Assembly: GCA_034508935.3 (NCBI GenBank)
Contig: CM067444.1
Span: 36,950,550-37,014,549, forward strand
DNA: 64,000 nt
Direction of reading: 5' to 3'
Source of the DNA: Berghia stephanieae
Taxonomy: Eukaryota; Mollusca; Gastropoda; Nudibranchia; Aeolidiidae
Under the pieces are notes generated by a model. It made no database searches, was not told the origin of the DNA, and worked only from the letters and a program-made list of their open reading frames with translations. The position numbers and the translations under genes are program-made. Of this stretch, positions 1 through 12,856 are shown in pieces. Position 1 is the first letter of the stretch; each line of letters begins with the position of its first letter.

Positions 1-107
1 CAAAACACATACGGGTAAATCACCACCCAGATAGAAGATATAGAAAAGTAGGCAGAATTAAGGATAAATAGAATTAAAAGATAAAAGAAAAAAAAAGAAA
101 AGAAATA

Positions 108-108
108 A

Positions 109-194
<86 letters not shown>

Positions 195-217
195 TACATT
201 ATTATTATTTATTATTA

Positions 218-284
<67 letters not shown>

Positions 285-329
285 CATTAATATTTTATTA
301 TTATGAAAATGACGAGATGATGATGATAT

Positions 330-405
<76 letters not shown>

Positions 406-996
406 TAATAATAATAATAATAATATAATATAATATAAATAAATATAGAAGAATGAAGAAGAGAATAGAAAATGAAAAGAAGAAAATAAAATAGAAGAAG
501 AAAAAAAAAGAAAGAAAAATAAAATGAAAAAATAATAAAGAAGAAGAAGAAGAAGAAGAGAAGAAGAAGAAGAAGAAGAGAAGAAGAAGAAAAGAGAAGA
601 AGAAAGAAGAAGAAGAAGAAGAAGAAGAAGAAAAGAAGAAGAAGAAGAAGAAGAAGAAAGAAGAAGAAAAGAAGAAGAAGAAGAAGAAGAAGAAGAAGAA
701 GAAGAAGAAGAAGAAGAAGAAGAAGAAGAAGAAGAAGAAGAAGAAGAAGAAGAAGAAGAAGAAGAAGAAGAAGAAGAAGAAGAAGAAGAAGAAGAAGAAG
801 AGAAGAAGAAGAAGAAAGAAGAAGAAAGAAGAAGAAGAAGAAGAAGAAGAAGAAGAAGAAGAAGAAGAAGAAGAAGAAGAAGAAGAAGAAGAAGAAGAAG
901 AAAGAAGAAAGAAGAAGAAGAAAGAAGAAGAAGAAGAAGAAGAAGAAGAAGAAGAAAAGAAGAAGAAAGAAGAAAGAAGAAGAAGAAGAAGAAGAA
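108..996. repeat. AAT/ATT and GAA microsatellites
   Basis: AAT at 108-192, ATT at 195-298, AAT at 331-436, then GAA with interruptions 530-996. The long serine, leucine and phenylalanine frames here are repeat translation only. Confidence 0.97.
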
Positions 997-1269
997 ATCC
1001 AACGCTGAAAAAGTCTACCCATGTTTCCATATTATAATATCATCTAGGCATTGACATCCTAAATTGATTCACCAAAAAACAAAATCAAATCGATATGTAT
1101 GGAAATCAAAATTCAAATGATAACCACGTCTAGGGTCCTGGTGATTGAATCTACGTGTTCATATCGATACGTATAAATCGATACATAATCAAATTTAAAA
1201 AAAAGTGAAAGACATCGGAGGAAGGGAGACGGGGTGAGTGACGTGTACAGATTGTACAGATGGTGAAAG

Positions 1270-1664
<395 letters not shown>

Positions 1665-1974
1665 ATTTCATACGAAAATTATTTTGATTCAAATCCGAAT
1701 GTCACCCACCAAGCCACTCAAAGATGACAAATATTCCTGACAGATCGAATAAATATCGATGACGTCATACCAGCCACGAATGAACGATTTCAAGATATCG
1801 ATTGTGATTGAAGTGTGAGCGGTGTAATGTGACGAGTGCCTGAATAAAACTCCAATTATAAAGAGACAGGTATTCCGATGAACCTCGACACCACGGACTG
1901 ACTCATCAATCTATTTATAAACTACCTTTTCATACCTGTATTCTGCCTCGACTAAAATTGATTTCAAAATGAGC

Positions 1975-2205
1975 ATTAACCCTGAAGTAGTCATTCAGAT
2001 TAGGCCATGGAGCCGGAGTTCATCCCGGTTTCTAATTGCTTGCTACCCTGTGAATAGGACGCTAGTTTATTGAAAAGAAAAGTACTTTCCGCCAGACCTA
2101 ACAGACCCAATCACTACACAATCTCGACTTCACCCGGAATCGATCTCGGTCCCTTTGAGTTTAAAGCGAGTGCTCTACCAACTGAACTATCGGGGCCCCG
2201 ATATC
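1975..2205 (-). mobile_element. tRNA-derived SINE, family B
   Basis: The minus strand has GATAGTTCAGTTGGTAGAGC (A box), GAGATCGATTCCGGG (B box), GGTCTGTTAGGTCTGGCGG and AACTCCGGCTCCATGG. It abuts a SINE C fragment. Confidence 0.8.
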
Positions 2206-2373
2206 CACTAAACGTGCTCAAAAAGCTTTCCATGGGGTCCCCAGACAACAGCAACACTTAACAGACACGGCGAGACACAGCGCCTGTGAGGCAATAGTCT
2301 CTACATTTTTTTTCCTCAAAAGAGACAAAGAAGTTGTTAGCAGCCAGATACTCAATTTACACCTGTCTACGGT

Positions 2374-2375
<2 letters not shown>
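2206..2375 (-). mobile_element. tRNA-derived SINE, family C, 3' part
   Basis: AACGTGCTCAAAAAGCTTTC, CAACAGCAACACTTAACAG and ACTCAATTTACACCTG match the family C body. The tRNA head is replaced by a TA microsatellite at 2376. Confidence 0.65.
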
Positions 2376-2454
<79 letters not shown>

Positions 2455-2458
2455 TAAT
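2376..2458. repeat. TA microsatellite
   Basis: TA repeat, interrupted near its right end, replacing the head of a SINE C. Confidence 0.95.
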
Positions 2459-2667
2459 ACTAGTAAAAAAGCCCGCAATTTCGCGGGGAAAAAAACTATT
2501 TTCATTCGATATTGCCAGAATCATTTTCTTGATTAGCTTGATTACGATTAGATGCACATTTTAATCGATGTGCTTGTCGTCGCTGCCATGCTTTATTCGG
2601 CATGATTTTAGATTATCAGTCAGTAGATATCAATATCAATAAGTCGCAAGTCTTTACCATGCTTTAC

Positions 2668-2906
2668 TTGGGAGTGCTTTGCACTACCTTCAATACTTCA
2701 CAAATTAAAATGTCGGCCGAGAATCAAAACAATGGTCAAATTAGGACATTTTAAACTTTCACAAATCTGTCAAGGTTTGTTCTAGAGTTTTTAAAACGCT
2801 TTTATATGGATGACAAATTGAATAAATAAACGCCTTACAAAAGATCAACGGTGAAAATACAAATTGAATGAATACTGGGTATGTAGGAGCTTTCGGAATG
2901 TCTCCC
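2668..2906 (+). mobile_element. Partial copy of the 45491 MITE
   Basis: It shares GAATCAAAACAATGGTCAAA and GGTTTGTTCTAGAG with the other copies and ends AGGAGCTTTCGGAATG, a diverged version of the terminal repeat. It is truncated on the left. Confidence 0.6.
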
Positions 2907-3094
2907 CTTTACTTAACTTATGTGAGGTCAAATGAAAATCTGAAGCGGACGCGATAAATATCAAGTCCCCGAATCTGTCTACTTTTGGTTTGTACGGGCT
3001 AGAAGCTAGACAGAACCAATTGACAGTTTGCCGAAACATTTAAATAAATATTTCCCAGGGCAATAATTATCACATCGATGGCATAAAAACGACA

Positions 3095-3095
<1 letters not shown>

Positions 3096-3178
<83 letters not shown>

Positions 3179-3265
3179 TAATAATAATAATAATAATAAT
3201 AATAAAATAATAATAATAATAATAATAATAGATCTTTATTGTCCATAAATATGGACAATTATATT
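3096..3265 (-). mobile_element. LINE 3' tail with (TTA)n
   Basis: An AAT array (3096-3230) is joined directly to AGATCTTTATTGTCCATAA, the same junction as in the better preserved LINE end at 9300-9330. On the minus strand this reads as retroposon end plus a microsatellite tail. How far the body extends right of 3265 is unclear. Confidence 0.5.
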
Positions 3266-3410
3266 ATCAGCAGTAATATTAGTTGATGTTGTTAATCGGT
3301 GAAACTTGTTTAAAATTTCTGTAAATCCGAATACCGTTATGTGATCAAGTGAATTATATCACTATGAATGTCACGATTTGCTGAAAAATGCCAATCTGAC
3401 AGTTCCTAGC

Positions 3411-3534
3411 AAACAACCCCCCCCCCCCCCCCCCCCTGCTCAGGAATTTCTCTACTTGATGGACACCCCCCCCCCCCCTTTTTTTTTTCCACGCAACCAC
3501 ATTCCACAACACACATACACACACAAATATACAC

Positions 3535-3570
<36 letters not shown>

Positions 3571-3575
3571 CATAA
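3411..3575. repeat. Poly-C and CA tracts
   Basis: Poly-C at 3415-3436, poly-C/T at 3466-3488, CA at 3529-3571. Confidence 0.95.
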
Positions 3576-3910
3576 ACATACACGCAATGAGAACACACTA
3601 CTACTACATAACAACACTGACCACCGCTAAATCAACACAACGGAAGTAAGGAGTCTACTGGACAGATAGAGTTGAGGGTGTGGCCATGAGATGTTAGTGT
3701 CTTCGGTAAATTTTTTATCATATCTGTTTGACTTAACGAACTTTCAAACTGACTTTAAATAATAAAAGGAAATCAAGTTATCTGTTTATCTATCTGTAAA
3801 AAATACATTTCTATTTTTCAAATCTTTCAGTAGAGTTGTGCGCCGTATCAATTTTTTTATTGACTCAAATAAGCACAAAGTTCTCCACAATGCTATATTT
3901 TTTAAAGAAA

Positions 3911-3911
<1 letters not shown>

Positions 3912-3995
<84 letters not shown>
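3912..3995. repeat. TA microsatellite
   Basis: Pure TA, about 42 units. Confidence 0.97.
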
Positions 3996-3996
<1 letters not shown>

Positions 3997-4302
3997 CGTC
4001 TATCCGATCACAGTTGCAAATCTAAATCCTGGTAGACATCCCTCCACCCCCCACCCCTTCCTTATCCCTTCAATCTCGATGTTTCTAATGGTAAAATCAA
4101 ACGACAATAATAACGGAATCAAATAAATGCCCGATCTTTGACCTGACTCAAAAGTCAAACGCAGACATTTTAATCCGTTATTTCAATTGATTTCTGTTGA
4201 GGAATTTATTCCTATTTAAACCCGGCAATCGACATTCGCGGGTCTTTTTGACCCGGTGACTTGAAAAGAGATGAGAAACTATTTATGGCAACGGAATTCA
4301 AC

Positions 4303-4526
4303 AACTGCTGCCGTACTATTTTAAGATTTGGCCAGAAAACTCGTCCTTCAAATAACGATCGATTTAAATGACCCTCATCTTGGCAAAAATTCTCAAACCT
4401 GGGACTTCGCGAAGTTCCAGGTTTGACAGTTTGTCACGATGAGGGTCATTTAAATCGATCGATATTTGAAGGACGAGTTTTCTGACCAAATCTTAAAATA
4501 TGGAGTTTTCCATAGTACGACAGTAT
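4303..4526. mobile_element. Near-perfect 220 bp hairpin (foldback MITE)
   Basis: The two arms (about 4303-4409 and 4410-4526) are inverted copies meeting at CTTCGCGAAG. They share TCGTCCTTCAAAT, GATTTAAATGACCCTCAT and AACCTGG, with small mismatches. No coding content. It is probably a short foldback transposon. Confidence 0.75.
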
Positions 4527-4929
4527 ATGGCTTTTCAGGACAAACAAATGTACAAATAATGACCATAAACATTTAACCCTCTAGGATCCACACTGGATTG
4601 TGTTTCAAGTCATAATTTCCCCCCGTCATTTTTATTTGTTATAACTGAAACCGAATCCTTTTCACCGAGAGAGAAGAAACAAAAATGTGATTTGGTGCTG
4701 TGTGGTAATTTATGTAGATAGCGCAAAAACAAAACAAAATAACAACAACAACAAAATAATAATAATATTATATAAAAAGAGAGAATGTTCAAAGTGATCA
4801 TCAGAATGTCTCTGATGCAAAATCATTATTAATAAGTGATGTAGGCAGATCCAAATAACTCGATTTTAAAGGTAGCTACTAAAAGTCTGACAAATGAATT
4901 GCTCACCATGTTATATTATATAATTTGGG

Positions 4930-5018
4930 GCGGATCAGACCTCTGACGTCATCATGTAGGCTTCAGAGTTTTGATTCGCCGATCGTGAAAATCGAGACTT
5001 CAGAGGTTTGATCGGCCG
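4930..5018. repeat. Short inverted repeat
   Basis: CGGATCAGACCTCTGA and TCAGAGGTTTGATCGG pair over about 15 bases with a 50-base loop. Confidence 0.45.
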
Positions 5019-5278
5019 ACCATCAGTATGTAACTTTAGTTGGTTGGTCTTTAAAAAAAAACTGAATCCGTTCTCCTCGATGAAACAAAACACAATTCTC
5101 ATATTTCTAGTACAAACTAAATTTTCAGCAACCAAACCAGCCCAATATAATACCGCACTGAGGTGGCAGGTTACAATTACATACAATATGGTCTCTGGTT
5201 GGAATTAAATCTAACTCTGCCTGTAAAAGGGCTGGTTATATTGATGCTATGGTTTTAGTTTGAAAAAAAAAAACAACT

Positions 5279-5672
5279 CACAACATCCGCCAGTCGGATA
5301 TAACAGACGAACATACAATACTATGTGTACTCTTCAACGGTTATAGATGCTGTGCGCTTGGCTAAGAAACCCACAACATTGCCATCAGGAAATATAACAC
5401 ACCAACACACAAAACTATGTGTACTCTTCAACAGTTATAGATAGAATGAAGTTGACGTCACTCGGGTCTTTTTTTATTGTTTTTTTTAATTTTTTTTGGT
5501 GTTTTTATTTTTTTATTTTTTTTGCCATCCGCGTATATGAGTAATTCTCATTAAACTGTATAAACCAGACTATAAACATTTAAGGTTACACATAGTCTTG
5601 TGTGTTTGTTCGTTATACATCCGGATGGCAATGTTGTGAGTTTCTTAGCCAAGCGCACACTATCTATAGTCT
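5279..5672. mobile_element. Foldback element with roughly 100 bp arms
   Basis: The left arm at about 5339-5446 and right arm at about 5570-5672 share GTGCGCTTGGCTAAGAAAC and ACAACATTGCCATC in inverted orientation. 5285-5338 is a partial direct duplication of the left arm. The loop (5460-5530) is T-rich. A sequence right of it (5675-5755) recurs at 59575-59660. Confidence 0.65.
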
Positions 5673-6667
5673 GATGAAGTGAGAATTATTCATTAAAAAA
5701 TGGCGGGCTAAAAATACTAACAAAGAGCTGAGCGGCGTCAATTTCGTTCCTTCTGTAGGCCCCAATCGATAGATTCGATAAGCATTAGATGATTATGTAT
5801 CTGCTTTCATATCTACACAACTTCCTCGTCCAATGAAAAGGCAATCGTGACCAGATCGAAACCCGTTCATTATTCATACAACAACAACACGTAGAAATCA
5901 CAGAGATCCTTACAGTTAAATAAACATTCATTTGAATGCTGACATCATTCCAGGAGCTATACAACCAAACATTTGGTAACTCTTTATCGCCGTCGTCACG
6001 TTTAAGCGCCCATAACAGTAAAGATCACAGTGATTTATATATAATGTCGGAAAAAAATAAAACAAAGAAAAATTAAGAGCTAACGTCTCGACACGGTATT
6101 GTACAGAGGTCGACGTGTACATATTTGCAGGTCTGATCGTTATGGGCCCATTGTTGAAATGGAAATCTCAAAAAATGACGCAAAATATTGTCCATTATAA
6201 CAACATGTTAAACTAGGCCCATAAGTGGGTTCGGATGTCAGACCTGCATATATGAACACGTCGGCGGGGTGATTTAGTAGCTGAAAAATAAATTTATAGA
6301 TGTGTGTTAGGTCATTTATTTCATCGAGGAGAACGAATCCAGTTATTCTTTTGAAAAGAGCGACCAATCAAAATTGTCTATTTTCTGATCCTTTCCTAGT
6401 GGAATCCATTTTCCTCCATCTAGTTTGCCCAGGCATAATATCGGATAGAAACGGAGGGCCGCAATTGAGTATAAACTAAAGTCAGAATGAGAAGAACCAG
6501 GATTAGAAGGAGGAAAGGGTTTAAAGGGCAAAACACACACCTCTCAATGGAGCCACTGATTTTAAATCACATTTTATAAGTACGGCTTAAAATTCCATTT
6601 TAAGGATAAGGTGTCCCCCCCCCCCCACCCCCCCACCACCAACAACAACACTACCATTTCTCCTCTC

Positions 6668-6990
6668 CAATTGGATTCAATAGTCTGATGTCACGTCACC
6701 CAGCAACGGCGGCCATCGTGGTTCTAAACAAAGAAAATCGGTACTTTTTATTCTTCATGCTGGCTAGAACTTTTCATGTCTTGTGATCAGAATGTGTAAA
6801 AGTCAAAACATGATCAGATTTATAATGGGTTTTTTTTTCTTCCTTTGGATACGCTTTTATGCTCGTCGGAGAAATATTTCATAAAGGCGTCTGCCATTGC
6901 TCCGATAGTTTAGAGCCAGTTACTAAGTTACCATGCGTCATTATGAGGGAAGTGACGGTGCGACTGTTGAAGCGTATTTGTTATTTGTCA
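6668..6990 (+). repeat. Dispersed 320 bp repeat (family F), copy 1
   Basis: It starts TTGGATTCAATAGTCTG and includes ACGTCACCCAGCAACGG, CATGATCAGATTTATAATG and GTTACTAAGTTACCATGCG. The second copy at 12857 is in the same orientation and roughly 90% identical by eye. No gene. Its class is unknown. Confidence 0.7.
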
Positions 6991-7014
6991 ATCTATTGTT
7001 TTACGTTTTGTTGG

Positions 7015-7056
<42 letters not shown>

Positions 7057-7330
7057 CTGTTGGGTTTTTTTTTTTTTTGTTTGTTTGTTTTTCTGTTGGG
7101 TTTTTTTTTTTTTTTTGGTTGATTTTGTTTGTTTTTCTGTTGGGGTTTTTTTTTTTTGGTTATTTTTTTGGGGGGGTTTTTTTTTGGTTTGTTTGTTGTT
7201 TTGTTGGGTTTTTTGGGGTTTTTTTTTTTATTCCTTTTGTATTTTGGGGGAAAGGGGGAAGTTGTTTTCTGTTGGGGTTTTTAAAAAACTGTTTATTGAT
7301 TTTGGGTTGTTTTTCGTTATAAAATCCCAG
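7015..7330. repeat. T/G-rich low-complexity tract
   Basis: Long T runs alternate with GGG to GGGGGGG, for example TTTCTGTTGGG repeated. It begins just downstream of the family F copy 1 boundary. Phenylalanine-rich frames are artefacts. Confidence 0.9.
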
Positions 7331-7669
7331 TAAATTGGATCATAGATGGGACCAGAACGACATATTTTGTAATATTTTGTGCCGAGATCCCGACTTAAAC
7401 GATACAACTTAAAGTCGATCATCGAGACACCTATTTTACACCCAAGAACGAATGTTACAAAGAGCCTTTTCCAATGAATCAGTTTAGAATCGACGGTCCG
7501 AGGGCGAATGGCAAATACCATACGGCCACAAAGCTGCACAAGCCTAGAGTATAACTCGACGTGTATGGTGCTTATTTATTTATGTACCATGTTGAAGAAG
7601 TGTTAACGACGAAACGCACCATATCGCCAGACTTGCCTTACTGTTGAGTCACTGCTCAACCATCAATGA

Positions 7670-7815
7670 TAGCAATGGTAATGGTAGCACGTCTGACCGG
7701 TAATCAGGTCTGAAGTTCGATCCCCAGTCGAGGTCGGCTGATTTTCTGGGAAGGTTTTCTTTTTCTTGTATTTTTCTGTCTTGATTAACTTGTCTGGCAC
7801 CTTTCATACACACTT
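7670..7815 (+). mobile_element. tRNA-derived SINE, family E
   Basis: GGTAGCACGTCTGACCGG, AGTTCGATCCCCAGTCGAG, CTGGCACCTTTCATACACAC. A second copy, inverted, lies at 43195-43370. Confidence 0.65.
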
Positions 7816-8229
7816 GTTCAGATCTTTATCTTACACCGGTGTCTGCTCCTTAACTACTTAATTTGATATGCTCAACATTTATACGGTTTTAAAAAATATG
7901 TTTGGACTCCCATTTCAAGAAAAAGAGAGGTGGAGACAGGAAACGTGCACATAGTTTACACTCACAGATTTCTAGATATGTTACTAAAATAGACAGCTGT
8001 GTTTTCACTACAATTTATTGATACGACCTTGACCCGTAAAGTGCTCGGGACTTTAAAAACAGCGATAGTTAGAGAGATTAAACGAAATACGAAACCTGGT
8101 CCACATAATATTGATAAAGGGTTTTACAGGGATCAAAGGAAGTGGATTAGTTCAATGGGAACCGTGGCGTCGACTGAAGGGTTGGCGGGTCAAACACTCA
8201 AACCCTCACCGTGTGATTATGGTGATAAC

Positions 8230-8259
8230 GGGGGGGGGGGGGGGGGGGGGGGGGGGGGT
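8230..8259. repeat. Poly-G tract
   Basis: About 30 consecutive G. The 7816-8465 stretch around it shows no gene. Confidence 0.95.
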
Positions 8260-8465
8260 AAATCGGAAAGCAGACCTGCCAACTGGACATTGTAAAAGTT
8301 CGTAATTTTCAGGATGGAAATAGAGCTAACTTTATAACATGCCAAACTGTCTATCCTTACCAGGGTAGATAACGCTTCAAATGTGATGTGCCAACAAACA
8401 TTCATTTCAACAAGTTTCAATGAATATAATTTTAAAAAGTTAAAAACAAGAGCATTTATACAGAG

Positions 8466-8745
8466 CAATATCTACCAAACGTGCTCAATGCGCTTTACAA
8501 TGGGTCCCTGACCAACAGCAAGCAACACGTCACATATAGAACGAAACATGACGATATGATCTTTTTTTTCTGACAAAGACAACGCTTTTACGGCCAGGTA
8601 CTCATTTTACACCTGAGTACGGCGAGAAAATGTGAGTAAATAGCCTTTTCCAAGGACTCAACTATGCGCCGAGCGAGGCTCGAACCCAGGACCTTCCAAT
8701 CCGAAAGCGAGTGACATACCACTAGACCACATAGCCGCATATACT
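8466..8745 (-). mobile_element. tRNA-derived SINE, family C
   Basis: The minus strand starts ATGTGGTCTAGTGGTATGTC and has GGTTCGAGCCTCGCTCGG, TTGAGTCCTTGGAAAAGGC and the end GTAAAGCGCATTGAGCACG. Full-length copy. Confidence 0.8.
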
Positions 8746-9130
8746 GTCTTTGTAGGACTCTGTGCCAAATAAGCGAAAAATGGGACACCCGACCTTTAAG
8801 TGTGGATAAAAATTTATTAAACGGTTATCATAACTTTTTACTCCTGGCTAAGGGGATCACAAAATGCTTGAACTTTGACCTGTAAAATTGTTATTGTTTT
8901 TCTTTCGTTAGTTCCGTAGATATTGGAATTTGAATCATGTAAAAAGGGCCAAAAGCTTGAGAAAAAAAATGTCATGGAGTACCTATGTTACTTTTCATTT
9001 TCTAATATATCCACAATTGCTCTAAAACAGCATTTCTCAGGTTTATACCATTGTTAAATAATTACTTTATCTCTCTGGAGACCGAAATTGACGTAGTTTG
9101 TCAAAAGTAGTGATTACTGAGGCATTACTT

Positions 9131-9132
<2 letters not shown>

Positions 9133-9205
<73 letters not shown>

Positions 9206-9246
9206 TCATCATAATAATATAATATATCATAATAATAATAATAATA

Positions 9247-9305
<59 letters not shown>

Positions 9306-9409
9306 GATATTTATTGTCCATAAATATGGCAATTTGTCATTTAGTAACACTTGTTATAACGTTAAACGATAACTGTAACATTGAACAAATATTTCACTCC
9401 TACTTATTT

Positions 9410-9494
<85 letters not shown>

Positions 9495-9965
9495 TCTCTC
9501 TCTTTCTTTCACACGTGCGATATACACAACATAACATATCCATTTCGTTTTCAATTTGTTACGATTGTGGCAATTCGACACCAAAAATTATCATCATTAT
9601 CAATTGGTCAGTTAATCTTACATTAAATAAATTAATCAGTTAATCAGTCAACGAATCAATCCTTTGTTTTTCTGCACCATATGAAATATTCAAAATTGTT
9701 ATTGCTGATGGAACGAACGTTGATTTATACTTGTTAGTTCTACATTTAATCTGACGAAACCTTCTCCCCGGTGGTAAAAGACTAAATTCATGGTATAAAA
9801 TATGTTTTTTATTGTCGGTAATTGAGAATGCTTTCCTTTCTATTGCTTTTCCATGAATTCTTTCTACTCCATCAAGAGGATGGTTTATTATTTTTGATGC
9901 CTCTTTGATAGATTTTGAAATTTTTGATTTATCTTTAAGTCTATCACTTTTTTCTATCACTTAGA
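9133..9965 (-). mobile_element. LINE 3' end with reverse-transcriptase C-terminus and (TTA)n tail
   Basis: On the minus strand, 9640-9960 encodes a 106-residue segment (IKEASKIINHP, EFSLLPPGRRFR, FVPSAITILN) typical of the extreme C-terminus of CR1/L2-like LINE polyproteins. It is followed by about 330 bases of 3' untranslated sequence, a CT/GA microsatellite inside it (9413-9502), the end motif GGACAATAAATAT (about 9305-9325), and a (TTA)n tail (9133-9304). It is 5'-truncated; nothing upstream of 9965 was recognised. The end motif is shared with copies near 3240 and 53520. Confidence 0.65.
9413..9510. repeat. CT microsatellite inside the LINE 3' region
   Basis: Mostly CT, with small interruptions at the right end. 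Confidence 0.95.
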
Positions 9966-10491
9966 CTTCAATTTGGTTGTCCTCATTAGGAAATGCGAAG
10001 AACAAATTATTTACTTTGATTATGAATACAAAAACAAACAAAAAAAACAGAATGATTTATTAGTTCTATACACAAAGACCTGGAATTCACTCATTTGTGA
10101 GGCCTTCGAGTATGTTTGAAAATATAATTATCGGCGAACAACAAATTGTTGTCCTTTACCCGTACCAGGTCGATAAAATTGTTCCAATTACAATAAACAT
10201 TAGATAATGTAATTATTGCATAATAATAGCATAATTAGGGACATTCAGTTGTTAAAAAGAATTCATTTAATTATACCCTATTATAATTTAAAACTTTTTT
10301 GCGAAAAAAAAAAACCACCAGATATTGCGCTATTGCACCTATCACTGTGACAGAAGTGAAAAATTCGTAGTACACATTTTTCGTAGTACTGGGCAGATCT
10401 GTAGACAAGGGTGTTTAACCCTCATCGTGAGGACAGGACGGTAAGTGTGTGATTTAAACAAGGAGGATTGGAGGGAAATAGGGTCAATGTT
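9966..10491. other. AT-rich stretch, nothing recognised
   Basis: No exon, RNA gene or repeat match was seen. Other gene-free stretches with nothing recognised are 1662-1974, 5761-6667, 7331-7669, 8746-9132, 10740-11189, 12006-12676 and 14906-15759. Confidence 0.4.
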
Positions 10492-10739
10492 TGTCTTTAC
10501 GGCGCTTGCAACACATTTAGGTCATGTCAGCGCTAGTAAAAAGGAAGAAAATGGGATAGTCAAATTCTAGAATTAGAATTAAAGCACCCAAGAAAAAGTA
10601 AGACAAAGGGGAACTGGGAACAAATAGGTATGAGATGTAGATTCCAAGAGCATACCATCAATGTACTCAGTTTGAATTGGAAAGAAGACACAATAAGCGT
10701 CACCCTGCCCACTATGGGAGGCCAGGAACCCCACCCAGA
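10492..10739 (-). mobile_element. Dispersed repeat family A, internally deleted
   Basis: The 3' end on the minus strand is GCAAGCGCCGTAAA; the 5' end is CTGGGTGGGGTTCCTGGCC. About 290 bases of the middle are missing. Orientation is judged from the A-rich tail (AAAACAAAC) that better copies have after CGTAAAACCC. Confidence 0.7.
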
Positions 10740-11214
10740 AATAAGGTAATTGTACGATGCATATCTGCTGCGGCTTAATGGAATGTAGTAGTCGGCCTTT
10801 GATTTGACCCTGTTTCGAGTCTCCAGTAGGTGGCGCACAGTTGGAATCCTTGGAGAAAACTGTTTTTTTTTTTAAACTCAAAACCTAGGCCAACGCAGAT
10901 GACAAATAATTAGTAATTGGTCAACAACAACGATGTCTCTGTTGGGGTGAGTCGTAGCAACGCTTTTCAGGCGTTTTGTCTCGTCCTGTTTGATGGTGAC
11001 GGGGTTGGGGGGGAAAGGGGTGGCAGACCCTTGTAAAAAGCTTTAAGCTCTATATAAGAGCTCCCATTTTAAAAACACAAATTTTATCGTTTCATTTATC
11101 CATTTACTTTCATACTTATCAATTGTTATAAATCATTTATGTATTTATCTACCTATTATCCTGGTCTTTATTTATCGAATTTTACTGGAACCCCCCCCCC
11201 CCCCCCCCATTCAT

Positions 11215-11355
11215 ATTCAATTACATGTAGAAGACAGAGGGCCAGAACCCTCACCCCCGACCCCGACACACACTGGAAGAGGATTCGAACTACCACCCAT
11301 TTTAGTCTAGTTGAAAGCTCTATCCATAACACTATCCGGTCCCCAGGGTAGGCCG
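11215..11355 (-). mobile_element. tRNA-like segment, separate SINE head or tRNA pseudogene
   Basis: The minus strand has GTGTTATGGATAGAGCTTTC (A box) and GTAGTTCGAATCC (B box), then GGGGTCGGGGGTGAGGG. It does not match families B-E. Poly-C at 11190-11209 flanks it. Confidence 0.45.
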
Positions 11356-11517
11356 GTAAACAAAACAAAAATACATTATAGTCATTAATTATTACTGACC
11401 ACTTCCTATAAGTGTGCCTTAATTAACAAGGTCTTAGTGTCTGACCCCAGGTCAGTCGACGAGGACATAATGGTCACATAATGATATGGAAACTATTCGA
11501 CCAATTAGAGATACAAT

Positions 11518-11518
<1 letters not shown>

Positions 11519-11557
<39 letters not shown>

Positions 11558-11719
11558 TATAATTGTAGGCATGACCACAACCAGGCACGAGAAAGGGTGT
11601 AGGTAGATAGGGACCAATTAGTTCAATTAGGATCAGGTAGGAGGTCTAGTGTTGTCCTGGTGGTCACAAACCTTACACGGTTGTTCATTGAACCTAACAC
11701 ACACACACACACATACATT

Positions 11720-11783
<64 letters not shown>

Positions 11784-12005
11784 AGGTCTCACATACACAC
11801 ACGAATAAACACATATATATTATACGCACAAACCCGCACATTAATACAATATACACCCACATACAAACACACAAACATGGTCGTTAAATTTTAATAAACA
11901 CAAAAACCCACACTCACAAGCATTCACCCCCTACCCCCCCCCCCCCCCCCCCAACACACACACACACACACAAACATAAAAACACACGCGCACACACACA
12001 CATAA
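11519..12005. repeat. TG, CA, GA and poly-C tracts
   Basis: TG at 11519-11555, CA then GA at 11697-11778, poly-C at 11934-11952, CA at 11953-12000. No gene lies in 11356-12676. Confidence 0.93.
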
Positions 12006-12676
12006 ACAAACCCCCACACACAAATACACAAACACGGTCCTTTAAATTGACATAGAGTAGTCATGTCGATATGAATACAGCTACAGTGTCCTTCGATTGG
12101 ATTAGAACTGATCGCTTGTTTGATTTTCATGAAGGCAGAATTTTTATTTACATGGGCCTTGAGTTCACTGACAAAATGCTTGGCTCTAATTTCGGTCAGA
12201 AAGCAAATCATTTCAAATCAAAACAACCGTCTTTCTTTTGTTTTTTTTTTCTATTATATTATTAACTAACTGTACCCTAACACTGACTACATCCATAGTT
12301 TACCCAGGTTGCTTTTACCCCATGCCTATTTGTAACATTTTTATGAGACAAATTATAGGTGTAGTATCAAAGCTAATGTTTTTAGTTTTTGCATGTTGAA
12401 TAAAACAATCTATGTAGGTATATCCTCAATTTTAATACTTTTTTTTTCAAATTTTGAAAAGTAGCAAATCTCTCTAGGATTGAGCGAGTTAATACGGGTC
12501 TCGTAAATAGCGGTAATTGGCTGATTGGAGTGAGAAAACAAATAATTCATGGTGTTATAAAGGCTGTCCATAATGAAAATGTTGCTGCTTGAAGTGAGAA
12601 GGAAAGAATAACGATAAGTATTGAACCATAAGCTTCAATTTATTAGACGACGACAGATACTGTGACGCTTCAGGTT

Positions 12677-12740
12677 TCCCCTTTATCAACAAAACAGGAT
12701 GGAATGAAACACTACAGACGAATGAGATAATGTGATAGAT
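12677..12740 (+). repeat. Single arm of the 60499 hairpin repeat
   Basis: TTTCCCCTTTATCAACAAAA followed by GGAATGAAACACTACAGACG matches one arm of the palindrome at 60499-60600, with flank. Confidence 0.5.
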
Positions 12741-12856
12741 AAGAAAAAGTCAATTTTACCATTCATTGTTTTATTCCCAAATCTGTCCTTAGATGTACGT
12801 GAATTAGGTATTACAATACGATTTTTAACAAAAATTGTTAACTTTTTGACCTCGAG

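Noticed and set aside
6140-6540. Two overlapping minus-strand frames of 65-75 residues
   Set aside because: No similarity, splice context or codon signal; expected by chance in AT-rich DNA.
10560-10881. Open frames in family A (about 90-100 residues)
   Set aside because: The frames are not conserved among family A copies and match no known protein.
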